Below are positions 42,021-54,781 of a stretch of DNA of 64,000 nt, piece by piece (within the stretch, counting starts at the first letter, position 1; every line of letters begins with the position of its first letter). This stretch comes from Canna indica (Eukaryota; Streptophyta; Magnoliopsida; Zingiberales; Cannaceae). A model generated the notes under the pieces. It did no database searches. It had not been told where the DNA came from and saw nothing but the letters and a program-made list of their open reading frames with translations. Location: contig CP136893.1 in NCBI GenBank assembly GCA_034359265.1, positions 20,902,001-20,966,000 of the forward strand. Direction: 5' to 3'. The translations under genes and the position numbers were made by a program.

Positions 42021-42604
42021 GAACACTGTTGGTTAGAGTTTTATTAAACCCTAATCAAAAGTTTATTAGGGTTTAATTAAACCCTAATAAATTTTGATTA
42101 GGGTCAAATAATCTATGTTAATTGTTTACTGTTTAGATAAAATTTTCATATTTTAGATTAATTTATCATATTTTAGGTTAATTTTTCATGTTTAGATTAA
42201 TCTAGGTTAAATGTTTAATGTTTAATGTTTAGATTTATTTTCATGTTTAGATTAATATATTTTAATGCTAATTAGATTTAGATTTAGTTTTAAATTATAT
42301 TTGTTAATTAATTTTAGTTCAGATTAATTTTAATATTAATATTTAGAGTTAGACTAATTAGAATCGTTCACTTTGGACTCACGCTCGAATCGTCCACCGT
42401 GGACTCGAACCGGCATCGAAAATTTTAAAAAATAATCATCCATCCAACGAGTTGATACATTTCACGTACGCATCGACGAGTCAGATAAGATTTAGCAAAA
42501 CCTTATATTCGTTTGGGGGTTGTATGTCCATGTAAAAGAAGTAGATGATCTTTTATACAACATACAATCCTTGAATTGTCCCTAATTGGATAATTTGGGA
42601 ACAT
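42021..42604. other. CACTA copy 2 leader spacer
   Basis: No gene. AT-rich, with GGTTTAATTAAACC-type repeats (42,035-42,105) and TTTAGATTAAT words. The counterpart of 6,445-6,870 in copy 1. Confidence 0.55.
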
Positions 42605-42793
42605 AGTTATTTGTATTGCACTTAGTTTTTTCTTTTAACCATTAACTCATTCTTAAATTTTGGCTATTGTATCTCTCTTGTTCTCCGATACGCGCCCAAA
42701 TGATATGCGTATTCGGAGAACCATAGGGAGATGCTGCCGAAATTTAAAATAAAGTTAGCGGTTAAAAGAAATACTTAGTGCAATATGAATAAC
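42605..42793. repeat. Palindrome upstream of TNP2, CACTA copy 2
   Basis: Same structure, orientation and loop (CCCAAATGATAT) as 6,254-6,444 of copy 1, read in transposase sense. The arms have drifted, so pairing is imperfect. It ends 77 bp before the TNP2 ATG at 42,870. Confidence 0.85.
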
Positions 42794-42869
42794 ATGAATC
42801 TCGAATGGAATATGACTATCTCACCTATAAAGACAATGATTGAAGATATTGTCATTGATTGACAAAATC

Positions 42870-45800
42870 ATGTCGGTCAATCGAAGTTGGATATACCGAC
42901 ATTTTGATCATGGAACTTTAACGAATGAGTATCGCTGAGGCGTAACTTACTTCCTAAATTTTGCCAATTCGAATTGGAAATTCATTAGCGCTGGTGATAA
43001 AATTCGATGTCCGTGTCGCATTTGCATAAATGCATAATTTTTGGATCGGGAAACTATCACTCTGCATCTGTATAGCAAAGGATTTACACCAAGATATTTT
43101 ATATGGACTTGTCATGGGGAGTCACGTGAAGTCGAGATGTCGAGCGTCGTTCAGACACATGGTGAACCTTCCTCTGCTGGTGTTTCTTTATCCAGTCCAT
43201 CTAATCCGTATAGAACTATGATACTTGATAGTCTTGGGGGTCAATTCCAACTGAATGATAATGTCCATCAGCTAGTTACTGAGACGTCAGTGCCACCAGA
43301 TACTACAGATGCTGATGTCACAAAATTACCATTAGAAGTACAATTTGTGGTAGAGATTGAATTGCCGAATAAAGAAGCCGCAAAATTTTACAAGATGTTG
43401 AAAGTTGTCGATGAACCTTTGTAGGAGAATTATCCTAAATACACTAGGTTTTCAGCAATGATGCAATTCCTTTACATCAAGGCCGATTGTAATATCAGCG
43501 GGGTTACGTTTGATCAGATTACGGGATTGATTAATGGAATGCTGCCTACTGATAACAAGTTTGAGCCAACTTTTTATAAAACTAAAAAGTTGATGAGAAA
43601 ATTAGGGCTTGGCTACGAAAAAATGCACGTGCGCCAAAATAATTGCATTTTATATTATAAAGAAAATGCGCAGTTGGATAAATGCCCTGTATGTGAACAT
43701 CCTCGTTATAAGAAGAAGAAATTGGTCCGACAGAAAAATATCTCGTTTTAGGTGCTTCGGTATTTTCCACTGACACTAAGGCTTCAAAGATTATTCATAT
43801 CGAAAAAGACAGCCCCCTACATGATTTGGCATGCAAGAAGTCGGGACGATACAGTAATGACTCATCCATCCGACAGTGAAGCATGAAAACATTTGGATAG
43901 ATGTTATCCTTCATTTGCTAGGGATACTAGAAATATCTAATTGGGATTATGCACGGATGATTTTAATCCGTTTGGTCATTCTGCAACTCCTTATTCAGTT
44001 TGGAAAGTGTTGCTAACAGTTTATAATTTGTCATCGTCAATGTGCATGAAAGATGAATTTATTTATCTTTCGATGAATATTTCGGATCCTAAGGGTTCGC
44101 GAAAAAAAATTGACGTGTTTCTCCGACCCTTGATAGATGAATTGAAAATATTGTGGACTGGGGGGGCTGTCACTTATGATTCTCACAAGAATCAAATTTT
44201 AATTTAAAGGTTGCAGTCTTATGGACATTCAATGATTTCCCGGCCTACGGCATGTTGTTTGGTTGGAGCACTCACGGCCGACTCTCTTGTTCGTATTGTA
44301 TGGAATACTCTAAATCATTCAGTCTTCAGAACGGACGAAAAATCTCATTCTTTGATTGTCATCGTCGATTCCTACCGGCTAACTATTAGTATCGAAGGAA
44401 TCATAATAAATTTACTAAGGGCAGAGTCGAAAGATTTGAGCCACCATTGATGTTGTCTGGTGAACAAATGTTAGCACGTGTTTTAGCACTTCCAGAGATA
44501 GTGTTTGGTTGGAATGAAAGAGTGTCGTGCTTTGGTCAAACATATAACTGGGTGAAAAAAAGTATCGTTTGGGAATTGTCGTATCAGAATTCATTACTGA
44601 TTTGACATAAGTTGGATGTCATGCACATTGAAAAAAATATGTTTGATAATATTTTCAACACTTTGATGGATGTTTCCGAAAAAACTAAAGATAATGTCAA
44701 GGCCCGTCATGATATAAAAATACTTTGTAAAAGGCCGAAGTTGGAGTTACAAGAGGTCAACGGGCGATATCTGAAGCCGAAGGCCTCGTATGTGTTAAAT
44801 AAATAATAGATCAAAGATGTTTGTCAATGGATAAAAGAACTAAGATTATCCGACAGATATACCTCAAACTTATCTCGATGTGTGAACGTCGATGATTGCA
44901 AAATATCAGGGATGAAGAGCTACGATTGCCATGTATTCATGCAGAGATTGCTTTCAATTGCATTTCGAGATCTTCTACCTGATAATATTTAGGGTCCGTT
45001 GACTGAATTAAGTATGTTTTGTAGAAATATTTGTGCAAATGTCCTTCGAGTCGAAGATATGTCAGCACTTGAAAGTAATATTGTTGAAATTATATGCAAG
45101 CTGGAGCAATTTTTCCCTCCTGCCTTTTTTGACTCGATGGAGCATCTATCGATACACTTGGCATATGAGGCACGAGTTGGTGTCCCCGTTTAATACCGGT
45201 GATTGTACTTATTTGAAAGATACATGAATCGTCTGTAGGAAAAAGTAAAAAACACCGCAGCTGCTGAAGGATCAATATCTGAATCGTATATCATCCAAGA
45301 AATTTCAACATTATGCTCATGTTACTTTGAATCGATAGTACAGACAAGATTTGATCGTCTTCTACGTAACGATGATGGGGGAGTTCAACATTCAGATAGA
45401 CATTTAAATATATTCTATCACTCTGGTCGTGTTTTTGGTTCTCGTCCATCTCGATACTTAAGCGACGAAGAATATCATTTGGCACAATTGTACGTATTAC
45501 TCAATTGTCCAAAGATTGAACAATTCATTAAAATATTTGACATTGTGATGGTGCAAAAATACTCTATTCACAACGATGAAGAATTGGAGAGATTACAGAA
45601 TCATCATTTCCCTACTTGGATTCGGGCTTACAGCAAATATCACAGAGCTGAAATAGATGAAAGGATATTTGAGTTTGTTAGTGGATCGTCGCAACTAGTG
45701 TCGTGTTATAGCAGATATTTCTTTAATAGGTATAATTTTCACACGGTTGAATATGCATTTTCAAAGAAGACGATGAATGCCGAGGTCTACGTGAAAGGGA

Positions 45801-46374
45801 TAACATATGTTGAATGTAATATGGATTTTTATGGACCGGTGGAAGAAGTGATAGAATTGCACTATTTCGGTTTTAAATCAGTTATTCTATTTAGAAGTCA
45901 TTGGTTTGATACAACAGAAAGGGGCATGAAAGTTCATCCAAAATACAAACTTGTTGAGGTTAATTACAAATCAAAATTAGCAGCAAATGGGCCCCTTTTA
46001 TATTGGCATCACAAGCCGAACAAGTATATTACGCGAAGTATCTAGCTAGAAATAAAGATAAATTAGATTGGCATGTTGTTTGTAAGACTAAAGCTAGAGG
46101 AAGAATTGATCCAATAGTGGGAGAAAATGAGCCGATACCTGATGTGACAGATGATTTATATCAAGAAGAGGATCCTCCCGCAATAGACCGTATTATTCCA
46201 ATACTTGATGAAGCGGACACAGTGTTAGTTCAATTAGAAGTTGAATATGTTGATGATGATGGTCATGATGTTGAGGAAGCTGGAGATGAAGATGATGAAG
46301 AAGATGAAGAAGATGAAGAAAACGAAGAAGAAGAAGAAGAATTAGAAGACTATTACTCAGATGATGAGGAATAA
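42870..46374 (+). pseudogene. TNP2-type transposase, broken
   Basis: Starts MSVNRSWIYRHFDHG and follows copy 1 to the acidic tail (YYSDDEE, stop at 46,372-46,374). I see many stops and shifts, among them at about 43,032, 43,422, 43,751, 44,205, 44,600, 44,806, 45,193 and 46,043. Open stretches keep recognisable blocks (LDVMHIEKNMFDNI at about 44,610; FFDSMEHLSIHLAYEARVG at about 45,130). Confidence 0.92.
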
Positions 46375-46446
46375 TGGTAAAGTATATCTTCTATTAAATC
46401 TATCTCTACTATATATATAATCTAATTATATGCTTATTCGATAGAT

Positions 46447-47801
46447 ATGGTGGGTCGTGGTTATCGTCGGACGAGATCTTCGGAGTCTCCGATCGTGATT
46501 AGTGTGATTGGGGAGCGGTAATGTATCATGAATTATGAATGATTACAAATTGATTGTATCATAATATAATATTGAAATTTATTTTTGTTGTGCAGGTTCG
46601 AGCAGGAGGATATCCCGAGGACCATATCTTCTACGATCTGACGATACATGCATGGGGCATGGCCCACGTGGTCTCACGTGCCTCGTGAGCACGTCGACAT
46701 ACTATGGCGCGAGTTTGTGGCATGTATTAAATTTTTTTTATACATGATGATTAATATTAGTACTGATATTATTATTTTGTAGACTCGCTATACATGGGTT
46801 GAGGACCAGAGGTCCTTCATTTACACTATCTGGGAGGCTATTTCCTGATAGAGGTACAATGGCCAGCTGGGGCAGGCCCAGTCCCAATTGATGACCTGAG
46901 CTGGGACCACAAATATCGCGGAGACTCAGGGATATGACCATGATTGGATTACTCCGAATATATGGGACCATCTCGCCGCGTTATGGCAAGAGGTTCCTAG
47001 GACTGCGGATAGAAACCGCATATTCGGGGGAGGAGGGTGTCACACTAGTGACTCAATATCATTTGTTGTGCACGCTCGTCGTATGGTAAGTATTACACCT
47101 TAAATTTAATTATATATTTTATTTGCTACTCTATGTAATAAGTAATGTATTTGTTTTGTAAATATAGACGACGGTGATGGATGGCGGGACTGTCCAGCGA
47201 CCCTCCCCGATGGAGGTGTTTGAGCGGACTCACTGTCAAGGACATGGGGCGGGGGAGTACATCGACACCTGCGTTGCAATCATTATATTAAGTATATTTG
47301 TTTAAATTATTCATTATTTATTTATAATTTAAGTTTTAGGAAAAATATGAAATAAAAAATCAAACTCGAGTAGGAGACCTGCACTCAAACGGTGATGTAG
47401 CGCGGCACCTCCGAGGACTTTGACGCAGTAGCGTGGTTCGAGGCTGCAGGTGGCTGGGACCACAGTCGCGTATATGGCTTTGCAGACATGTGGTCACTTA
47501 GGGCACCGACCCCTCCGGTCGCTGGTGAGCAGTCGTCTACCTCAAGGACTAATTATGATCAGAGCAACATGATAAGGACATTGGAGGAGACGGTCATGCG
47601 TTAGAGTGAGATGATGGAGCGTCAGAGTTAGATGATGGTGCAGATGCATACTATGCTACGCAACATCTCAGCTCATATCGGAATAGGCATCCCTTTGACA
47701 TCATCAGATCCATCATCCTCAAGCCAGTCTACGTCGGTGTACACCCAAGCACTCCAAACCCCGCCATATTATGATCCAGACCTTCCTCCACCGTCATCGT
47801 G
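46447..47801 (+). pseudogene. TNPA-like gene, broken
   Basis: MVGRGYRRTRSSESPI at 46,447 passes directly to ISVIGER, lacking about 49 residues present in copy 1 exon 1. Exons follow the copy 1 order: about 46,595-46,720, 46,783-47,091, 47,168-47,287 and about 47,372-47,801. Stops lie in the last exon (for example the TAG near 47,602). The tail ends PPYYDPDLPPPSS, then TGA. Confidence 0.82.
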
Positions 47802-48425
47802 AGGTTTATTGTTTTGTTTGGATATTGACTTTGCTATTTGGATACTACTTGATTGACTTATTTTGTTTGGATATTGAAACGATAGTTTTCAATTTGAATA
47901 GTTTTTATATGATTATACACAATTGTAAACATAAGTATAATTGTTTTGATGTATATCTGGGTGTATCTGTGATGTGTATGTTATGTATGTGTGTATTAAT
48001 GTATTAATTGGTGTGTGAGTTATGTATTATGTTAAATGTATCAATGTATTAATGGAAAATAGAAATTTTAAAAGTTTTCAGTTACAAGTTAACATCATCA
48101 GCAACGGATTTCCCACAGCTGTCCGGGGGAAAGCCGTTACTGAAAGTGTATCGTATTTTCTGGGTCGCAACCTCAAAGTCGTTGCTGATGACCTACAACA
48201 ACGGCTTAGCAACAGGCTTTCACTAACGGCCTTCCCCCGGCAACTGGGCCATTGCTGATGTATATATCTACAACGGCCCTGCAGCCGTGGCAGAACTATT
48301 GCTGATAGTGTTATTAGCAACGGCCGCTCCGGGCGTTGCTGATCCGTTGCTAAGTTATCAGCAATGAGATTTTCTGCCACTACTGCGTTGCAACGGGCCG
48401 GGCCGTTGCACACCATTGCTGATGG
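47802..48425. repeat. CACTA copy 2 3' spacer and subterminal array
   Basis: GT-rich spacer (gtgtatctgtgatgtgtatg) to 48,090, then AGCAACGG-type repeats in both directions, including the decayed hairpin at 48,098-48,140. No terminal CACTA sequence remains. Confidence 0.72.
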
Positions 48426-51400
48426 CTTTCAGAAGCAGACACAGACAAGACTGCCCCGCCATCCAGAAGCTGACACAAACAAGACTGCCTCTCCATCCAA
48501 ACACATGGCCAAATCCTAAGCCAACGTCCTCCTCCTGACTGCCAAATGCGCTAGACTGCCCATAGACTTCCTGCTCAAAGCATCAGCCACCACATTAGCC
48601 TTCCCCGGATGGTACATGATCGTGCAATCATAGTCTTCCAAAAGCTCAAGCCATCTTCTTTGTCTTAGGTTTAACTCCTTCTAGGTGAGCAAATACTGGA
48701 GGCTCTTATTATCAGTGAATATCTCACAAGCCTCGCCATAAAGGTAGTGACGCCACAGCTTCAATGTGAACACCACTACTGCTAGCTCAAGATCATAGGT
48801 CGAGTAATTCTTCTCGTGAACCTTCAACTGCTTGGAGGCATAAGCTATCACCATATCATTCTGCATCAACACACAACCCAAGCCAACCCGGGAGGCATCA
48901 TAGTAAACAACAAATCCTCCCGAGCTTGAGGGTACTACTAGGTCTGGTGCCGACGACAAGCGGTCCTTGATCTTTAGAAAGCTCTCCGCGCACTTACTGT
49001 CCCACTCGAACTTGACCATCTTTTGAGTCAAGCGGGTCAACAGCGCTGCAATCCTAGAGAAATTCTCCACAAATTTTCTGTAATAACCTGTCAACCCCAG
49101 GGAACTACAGATCTCAGTGACATTACCCCTCCCCTGTCGGCCTCTTCCAATTTTGAACTGCTTCTATCTTTATGGGGTCCACCTTTACCCCTCCCCTGGA
49201 TACCACATGGCCAAGGAACCCAACACTCTCCAACCAGAACTCGCACTTGGAGAATTTGGCATACAATATGTGCTCCTTGAGAGTTTTCAGAACTATCCTC
49301 AAATGCTCAGCATGCTCCTCCCTGCTCCTGGAATAAATCAAGATATCATCAATGAACACTATCATAAATTTATCCAAATGCTGCGGGTGCATTAGTCAGC
49401 CCAAAGGTCATCACCAAGAACTCAAACTGCCCATACCTCGACCTGAAAGCAGTCTTGGGGACGTCACTGTTCCAGATCCTCAACAGATGGTACCCTGACC
49501 GTAGGTCAATCTTAGAAAACCTGGGCAGCAGGTATCGATTCTTCACCGTTACCTTGTTTAGCTGTCGGTAATCAATGCACATCCGCATGGACCCATCCTT
49601 CTTTTTCACAAAGAGCACTGGAGCACCCTAAGGAGAAACACTTGGGCGAATGAAACCCAACTCAAGCAGCTCCTGCAACTGGGACTTCAGCTCCCTCAAT
49701 TCAGCTGGTGCCATCCGATACGACGGAATGGAGATCGGCTTCACCGCAGGCTGCAAATCAATACAGAACTAAATCTCCCTATCTGGAGGCAACCCTGGCA
49801 ACTCCTTTGGGAACACATCAGAGAACCCGTACACCACGGGCGTCCCCCCGATGTCCCTAGCCGCACCTCCGCCTTCCTCTGCCACAGACACAAAGGCCAA
49901 GAAAGACTAGCAACCACCCAGAAGTAGCTTCAGAGCCCTGAGAGCTGCAATTGCCATCAACGGATCTCCCCTTCCCTCACCCTGGAAGGTAAATTGGGGC
50001 AACCCGGGCTTACTGAAGGTCACAATCTTAGCCCTGTAATCCACTGAGGCGAAATGATCCGCCAACCAGTCCATGCACAAAATTACATCAAGCTCTAACA
50101 TCAGCAAGAGCGTCAATTCGGCCATCTGCACTTGCCCACAAGTGACAACCTTGCAGTCCTGAAAGACTATCTCTGCCATCACAGAAATGCCCATAGGTGT
50201 AGACACCACAAGAGGTAAATCAAGCACAAAAGGTTCCCCTGCCAGCTTAGCAGCAAACAAAGTAGACACAAACGAGTGCGTAGCACCCGGATCAAACAAG
50301 ACATATGCAACTGCAGAACCAACACCAAGGTTACTTGACGCTACAGCCCTGGATGCCTACGTGCCCTCTTGGTTCATGGCAAACACCCATGCAGCGGGCC
50401 TCTCTAAACTACCAGCTAGTTGGCCTCCTCCCCGAGTCTTTCCCATCTGAGCTTCGGAACCCACTGACCTCGGTGCTTTTCCTCTTGTCTGATCAAGCTG
50501 CTGACTGCCCTTGCTAGGACAATCCTTTTTGTAATGCCCAGTCTGCCCACAGCTGAAATATACCTCTAAACGTCCCTAGCAAGCCCCCAGTGCATCCTGT
50601 GGCATCGGTTACACTGCTGCGGCCTAGATCTCCACTGCGAACCACCAGATGACGCCCCTAGTCCTGAACCCATGTGGCCTCTAGAACTGTTATGACCTCT
50701 GCCCTGCGGTGGATCTGCTGTCTTGAAAGTCCCCTCTGAGTGAGCTGGCTAACCTCCCGAAGGCTAGGGCCGAAACTTTTTCTTCTGCGGACCATCATGC
50801 CTGTCTGTCGGTACAAGTGCCTCCTTTCAGAGCGCCTCATCTACAACCCAAGCAAAGGAAGTGTCCTCTGTGTAATGGATCAATCTGGCGATCTATGGCC
50901 TCAACCCCTCAACAAACCTCTTAACCCTGACGGTCTCTAAAGCTATTAAGGTGGGATGGTACTTCGAGAGCTGAGTGAACTCCGTCTCTTAATCTGTCAC
51001 TGACATACTTCCTGTTTGATGCAGTAGCTTGAACTCTTTCGCTCGCCTGTCTCGGACGCTCATCGGCAAGTACTTCTCCACCATAACAGCTCTAAACTCC
51101 TCCTAGGTAAGGGGTGGTGCATTTTCTGCTATGTGGTCCCAACACGTGTAGAGCCAATCCTTGGCTGGACCTCTCAGTTGTAACCTAATCAGTCGAGCGG
51201 TCGTCTCAGAAGAACAACCAAGCTCCCTACATAACTCATAGCAATCTCCTAGGAAACTGGTGATCTCCACCCATTGATCTGTCCCTGTATACTCTGGTGG
51301 CCTGAATGCAATAAAATCTGCATATGAAGGTGCTCTGGGGGCTATGACCACCAATGCTACTGGCTTGACCACCTCTGGTGCTGCGGGTGCTGCCGGTACT

Positions 51401-51740
51401 GGTTGTGGCTGCTACCTCAGCTCCTACTTTCTGCGGAGTGCCTCCGTTAGCTCAGCCACTTGGGCCTGCAACTGAACAACCATGGGATCCTGTCTCATAT
51501 CCTCTCAGGCCTACGGTGGTCTCCCGCGACCCCGACCCAAGCCCCGGCCTCATCCTTGGCCTTAACGCTCAGTAGAGTTGCTGTCACTATCGCTCCTTGC
51601 GGTATCAAAGGCCTCCAGCGATTCGGAATCACCAGAAAGAAAATATCAAAATCTAGACAATTTAATTCACCCTAAGTCCTGAAGCCATGTGGCATCTGGA
51701 ACTGTTATGACCTCCGCCCTGCGGTGGATCTGCTGTCCTG
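48426..51740 (-). pseudogene. gag-pol of the minus-strand gypsy element (degenerate)
   Basis: Gag at about 51,420-51,100 (FIAFRPPEYTGTDQWVEI, LRGPAKDWLYTCWD). Zinc-knuckle trace near 50,520-50,570 (CGQTGHYKKDC). Protease MFDPGATHSFVST at about 50,299. RT 49,730-49,123 with [20 protein letters not shown] and [11 protein letters not shown]. RNase H 49,094-48,681 with [12 protein letters not shown] and KSLQYLLT. The last part carries two tandem copies of a LVCVSFWMAG-type segment (48,430-48,505). Several stops and a small RT deletion near 49,530. Confidence 0.85.
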
Positions 51741-52032
51741 AAAGTCCCCTCTGAGTGAGCTGACCTCGGCCCCAGCCTCGGCTCTCTGTAGAGTTGGTGT
51801 TACTATCGCTCCTTGCGGTATCAAAGGCCTCTATCGATCTGAAATCACCAGAAAAAATATATCAAAATTTAGACAATTTAATTCACCTTAAGTCATTAAG
51901 TAAATAAACCACAAGTCGCGTTGAGGTGCAGACTTAGCCCATTGATCTCATAACATACCCCTACCGTATACTGACACGCTAGCAATGCCCTATATGGTGA
52001 CAACTCTAGGTCGTGGTCAGACCGAACCATAT

Positions 52033-52051
52033 GCACTGATATATACCACAT
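52033..52051 (-). other. Altered primer-binding site
   Basis: On the minus strand the bases after the LTR read TGTGGTATATATCAGTGC, a TGGTATCAGAGC-type site with an extra TATA-like pair of bases and changes. Confidence 0.5.
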
Positions 52052-54781
52052 TGTCACGCCCCATACTCAGGGTCACGTGATCGACCAGGGTATACGTGCC
52101 TATACCCTGCAGCCTAACTCATGCACATGTCAACTCACAAAAGATAGCGTAAAGAAACAACAGTTTTTATTATAAAGAGAAATAAAAATAGATATCATTA
52201 AACAATATAGTTTTTATCAAAAAGCTCGAGTGCGGAATAAAATGAATCAAAGAGCAACAGTACTGATAATTAAATAAAATCAGAATAAAAACATGAATAT
52301 CCCCACGGGACGACAATTCCAAAATACCAAACCACAAGTGCATGACAAACTACTACAGACTCGACTACGACCCCTAACTAGGACTGTTATGAGATCATGT
52401 GGCTCCTCTACCCTCTAGTCGCACCTAGTGCTCTAGCCTACCTCACCGGTCAGGCTCTGCAAAACAAAACAACGACAACGGGTGAGTTTAGAAAGAACTC
52501 AGTGAGCGGTTCTACCAACCCCCACGAAAAAACAACACAGATAAGATGCATAAAATAAAACTCGTGACTCAAACAGGAAAAGGTCACACTGAATGACCAG
52601 CTAATAGGACATCTGGCCACCACTTGCCCGAAGGCATCAAAAACCCAAACGGTGAAGACAACATGCCTAACCCTATCATGCCCTAAGGAAACAACACCTA
52701 CTAGGATAATCGGGAAGGCCCTCCGAGCTTATCCTAGTATAAAGAAACTTGGGAGCAATCGAGAAGGCCGTCCAAACTTTTTCCTTGAGACGCGAATGGA
52801 CAATCGGGAATCACCCATCTGAACTTGCCCCTTTAAGATATCATAGGAATAATCGTTAGGCCCTCCGAACTTATTCCTTAAAACTACTTTGGGGATAATC
52901 GGGTAGGCCCTCTGAACTTATCCTACGAGGCCAAACCAAAACAATCGGGATTTGCTCATCCGAACTTGTTCCATAGGTTGGGAATTAGCCATTCGACCTC
53001 CCGGGCCTAGCCCGCAATCCGGCTCCTCAACGAGCCTCTCCACCATTCATAAAGATATGACGCAACATGACCTAAGTCAAGTTTCTCCTACGGTGTCCTA
53101 GGGGTGTCCATATTGGAAAGCGTCTCAACACTCCAATACCCGACCCAACTCCTAGACCTGTAATGTCATAAAAGTGTGTGGTTTTTTTTCATGCACAAAC
53201 TTTACTTGTTGGTTCATAACAAATTACGCTGATCATTTGCCCAATTTTAATTATGCAATTAAAATTTAGATCACCAAGATTAGAGTTTTATTTTAGCTTA
53301 CTGTTATGCCCGAAATTGATGTATCTAACCCGAATTTGGTCTTCACAATGTGTCCTATGTTTCCAAACTATATTTTCTACTCAAAATGATAGGTTACACA
53401 ACTATGTTCAGCAAACTATATACACCACAATAAGTATTTCAAAAGCAACATAGATTCATCATCACAACATGAAATTCCAGCAACATTGAATTTTTAGCAT
53501 ATCTTGAAATAAATCCGAAAATTCACAGAAATTAACTCCCAAAATTTCCATCATATCAGATTCATCATTATTACAATAATTCTTATAAAAACCATATTTA
53601 ACATGCAAAGACAACAAGCATTACAACCCTCCTTAACCAAGAACCAATTTTTATACTCAAGAATTAAAAACAAGAGCCCTCGTGTCTTCAAGATCAAACC
53701 CATCTTGGAAACACATGAAATATCTCCAAAAATCACAGATTTAATAACTAGCATGCATTTACATTTACAAGCATCAAGATTGATGAACAAATTAATTTAT
53801 AGAAGGCAAGAATATCCACACCCTTCACTTAGGCATTTCATCGAACACTTGGAGGGCACCCATTTTCTCCATCTTGGCCGAGCACCCCTAGGATCACCCT
53901 ACGGTTGTTGAGCCCCATAGGGGAGGGTTTAGGGCTTTCTCAAACACGGCACACAAAAAGAACGACAAGAATTCGAGAAATCGTCAGAAAATAAATCAAA
54001 TTACCATAGCCTTCAAGAACGCGAAGAAACTCAAGAAGGAGCGGCAAAACCATTCACCCGAATAGGAAGGATGATGAGAGGAGAAATTCTGGATAACGGT
54101 CCTCAAAATCGGCTTTAAAGGATGGCGGCTCGACTCAAGAAGGGAAAGAGGGGGCGGCGGCTCCTCCTCAAGCCACCAGCTTGAAGAGTGAGGAAGAGGG
54201 AAAAAGAGGGGTTGGCTCGGCGGCTCCTCTCGGCTAGGGTCCAAAGGGAAGGAAGGGGGAAGGAGAGGGAAGGAGCTTGGCTTAGGCGGCGGCTGGGCTT
54301 GACAGCTCCAAGAGAGGAAGGGGAGGGGCGGTTGGCGGTTGGCAACTGGCTCCTCCCTTCAAGAAACTTGTGCGGCTCCAATTGGGGAGCCGCACACCAA
54401 GGGGGTGGGTGGGGGGGTTATACCCTCCTCCTTAAACTAAATCCACTAATCCTCTTAGCAACCCCGCATCCGCCTCAAGCCAAATCCAAACCCGCTAACC
54501 CGACTAAGCTTAATTAATCCAATCTAACCCAAAAATAAAAATAAGCAACAAGCACATGCCCATCCACATACAACATAATTAAATTAATCATGCATACACC
54601 ACATAGAATTAAATAAATTTATCTATGCAAGCAAAATTTCTATAACTCATATTCCTACTTACTCGAGCTCGCAAGCTCGCACTGGACCATGAGTCGACTC
54701 GGCTCTACCTCGAACTAGTCCACTAGGCTGGCAAACACACACAATAATATGCAAATTAGAATTAATATCTAGGATATTATA
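52052..54781 (-). repeat. 5' LTR of the minus-strand gypsy element
   Basis: 2,730 bp; on the minus strand it starts TATAATATCC and ends GGGGCGTGACA. Homologous to 60,867-63,490 and, on the plus strand, to 63,491-64,000. Includes the hairpin series at 52,700-52,980. Confidence 0.88.
52698..52980. repeat. Series of six short hairpins in the LTR
   Basis: Units of about 33 bases, spaced about 45-60 bases apart. Each has a loop like ATCGGGTAGGCCCTCCGAA between short complementary arms: AGGATAA/TTATCCT (52,703), GGGAGCA with a decayed partner (52,751), a weak unit (52,800), AGGAATA/TATTCCT (52,845), GGATAA/TTATCC (52,892) and AACA/TGTT (52,939). The matching series in the related LTR is at 61,500-61,830. 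Confidence 0.82.

Larger units (their letters stand above)
41332..48425 (+). mobile_element. CACTA transposon, copy 2 (decayed, right end lost)
   Basis: The left end reads GGCTACTAGAATAATGG, the CACTACTAGAA terminus with its first two bases changed. Subterminal AGCAACGG arrays follow (41,355-41,760; 48,097-48,425). A GC-rich leader (41,780-42,020), the palindrome (about 42,605-42,793), a broken TNP2 and a broken TNPA-like gene come in the same order as copy 1 but on the plus strand. The right terminus is missing; sequence passes from CCATTGCTGATGG into a gypsy element. Confidence 0.88.
48426..54781 (-). mobile_element. Minus-strand gypsy chromovirus (Tekay/Del-like), 3'-truncated
   Basis: Reading right to left: 5' LTR (54,781-52,052), primer site, gag, protease, RT and RNase H. 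The sequence then ends at 48,426 in the region between RNase H and integrase; integrase and 3' LTR are missing. Related in pol to 10,022-19,457 but with a different, longer LTR. Confidence 0.88.

Noticed and set aside
54188..54517. 109-codon frame in the gypsy LTR, and similar frames at 62,930-63,334
   Set aside because: They lie in purine-rich LTR sequence, are not shared in frame between LTR copies, and match no gag or pol domain.
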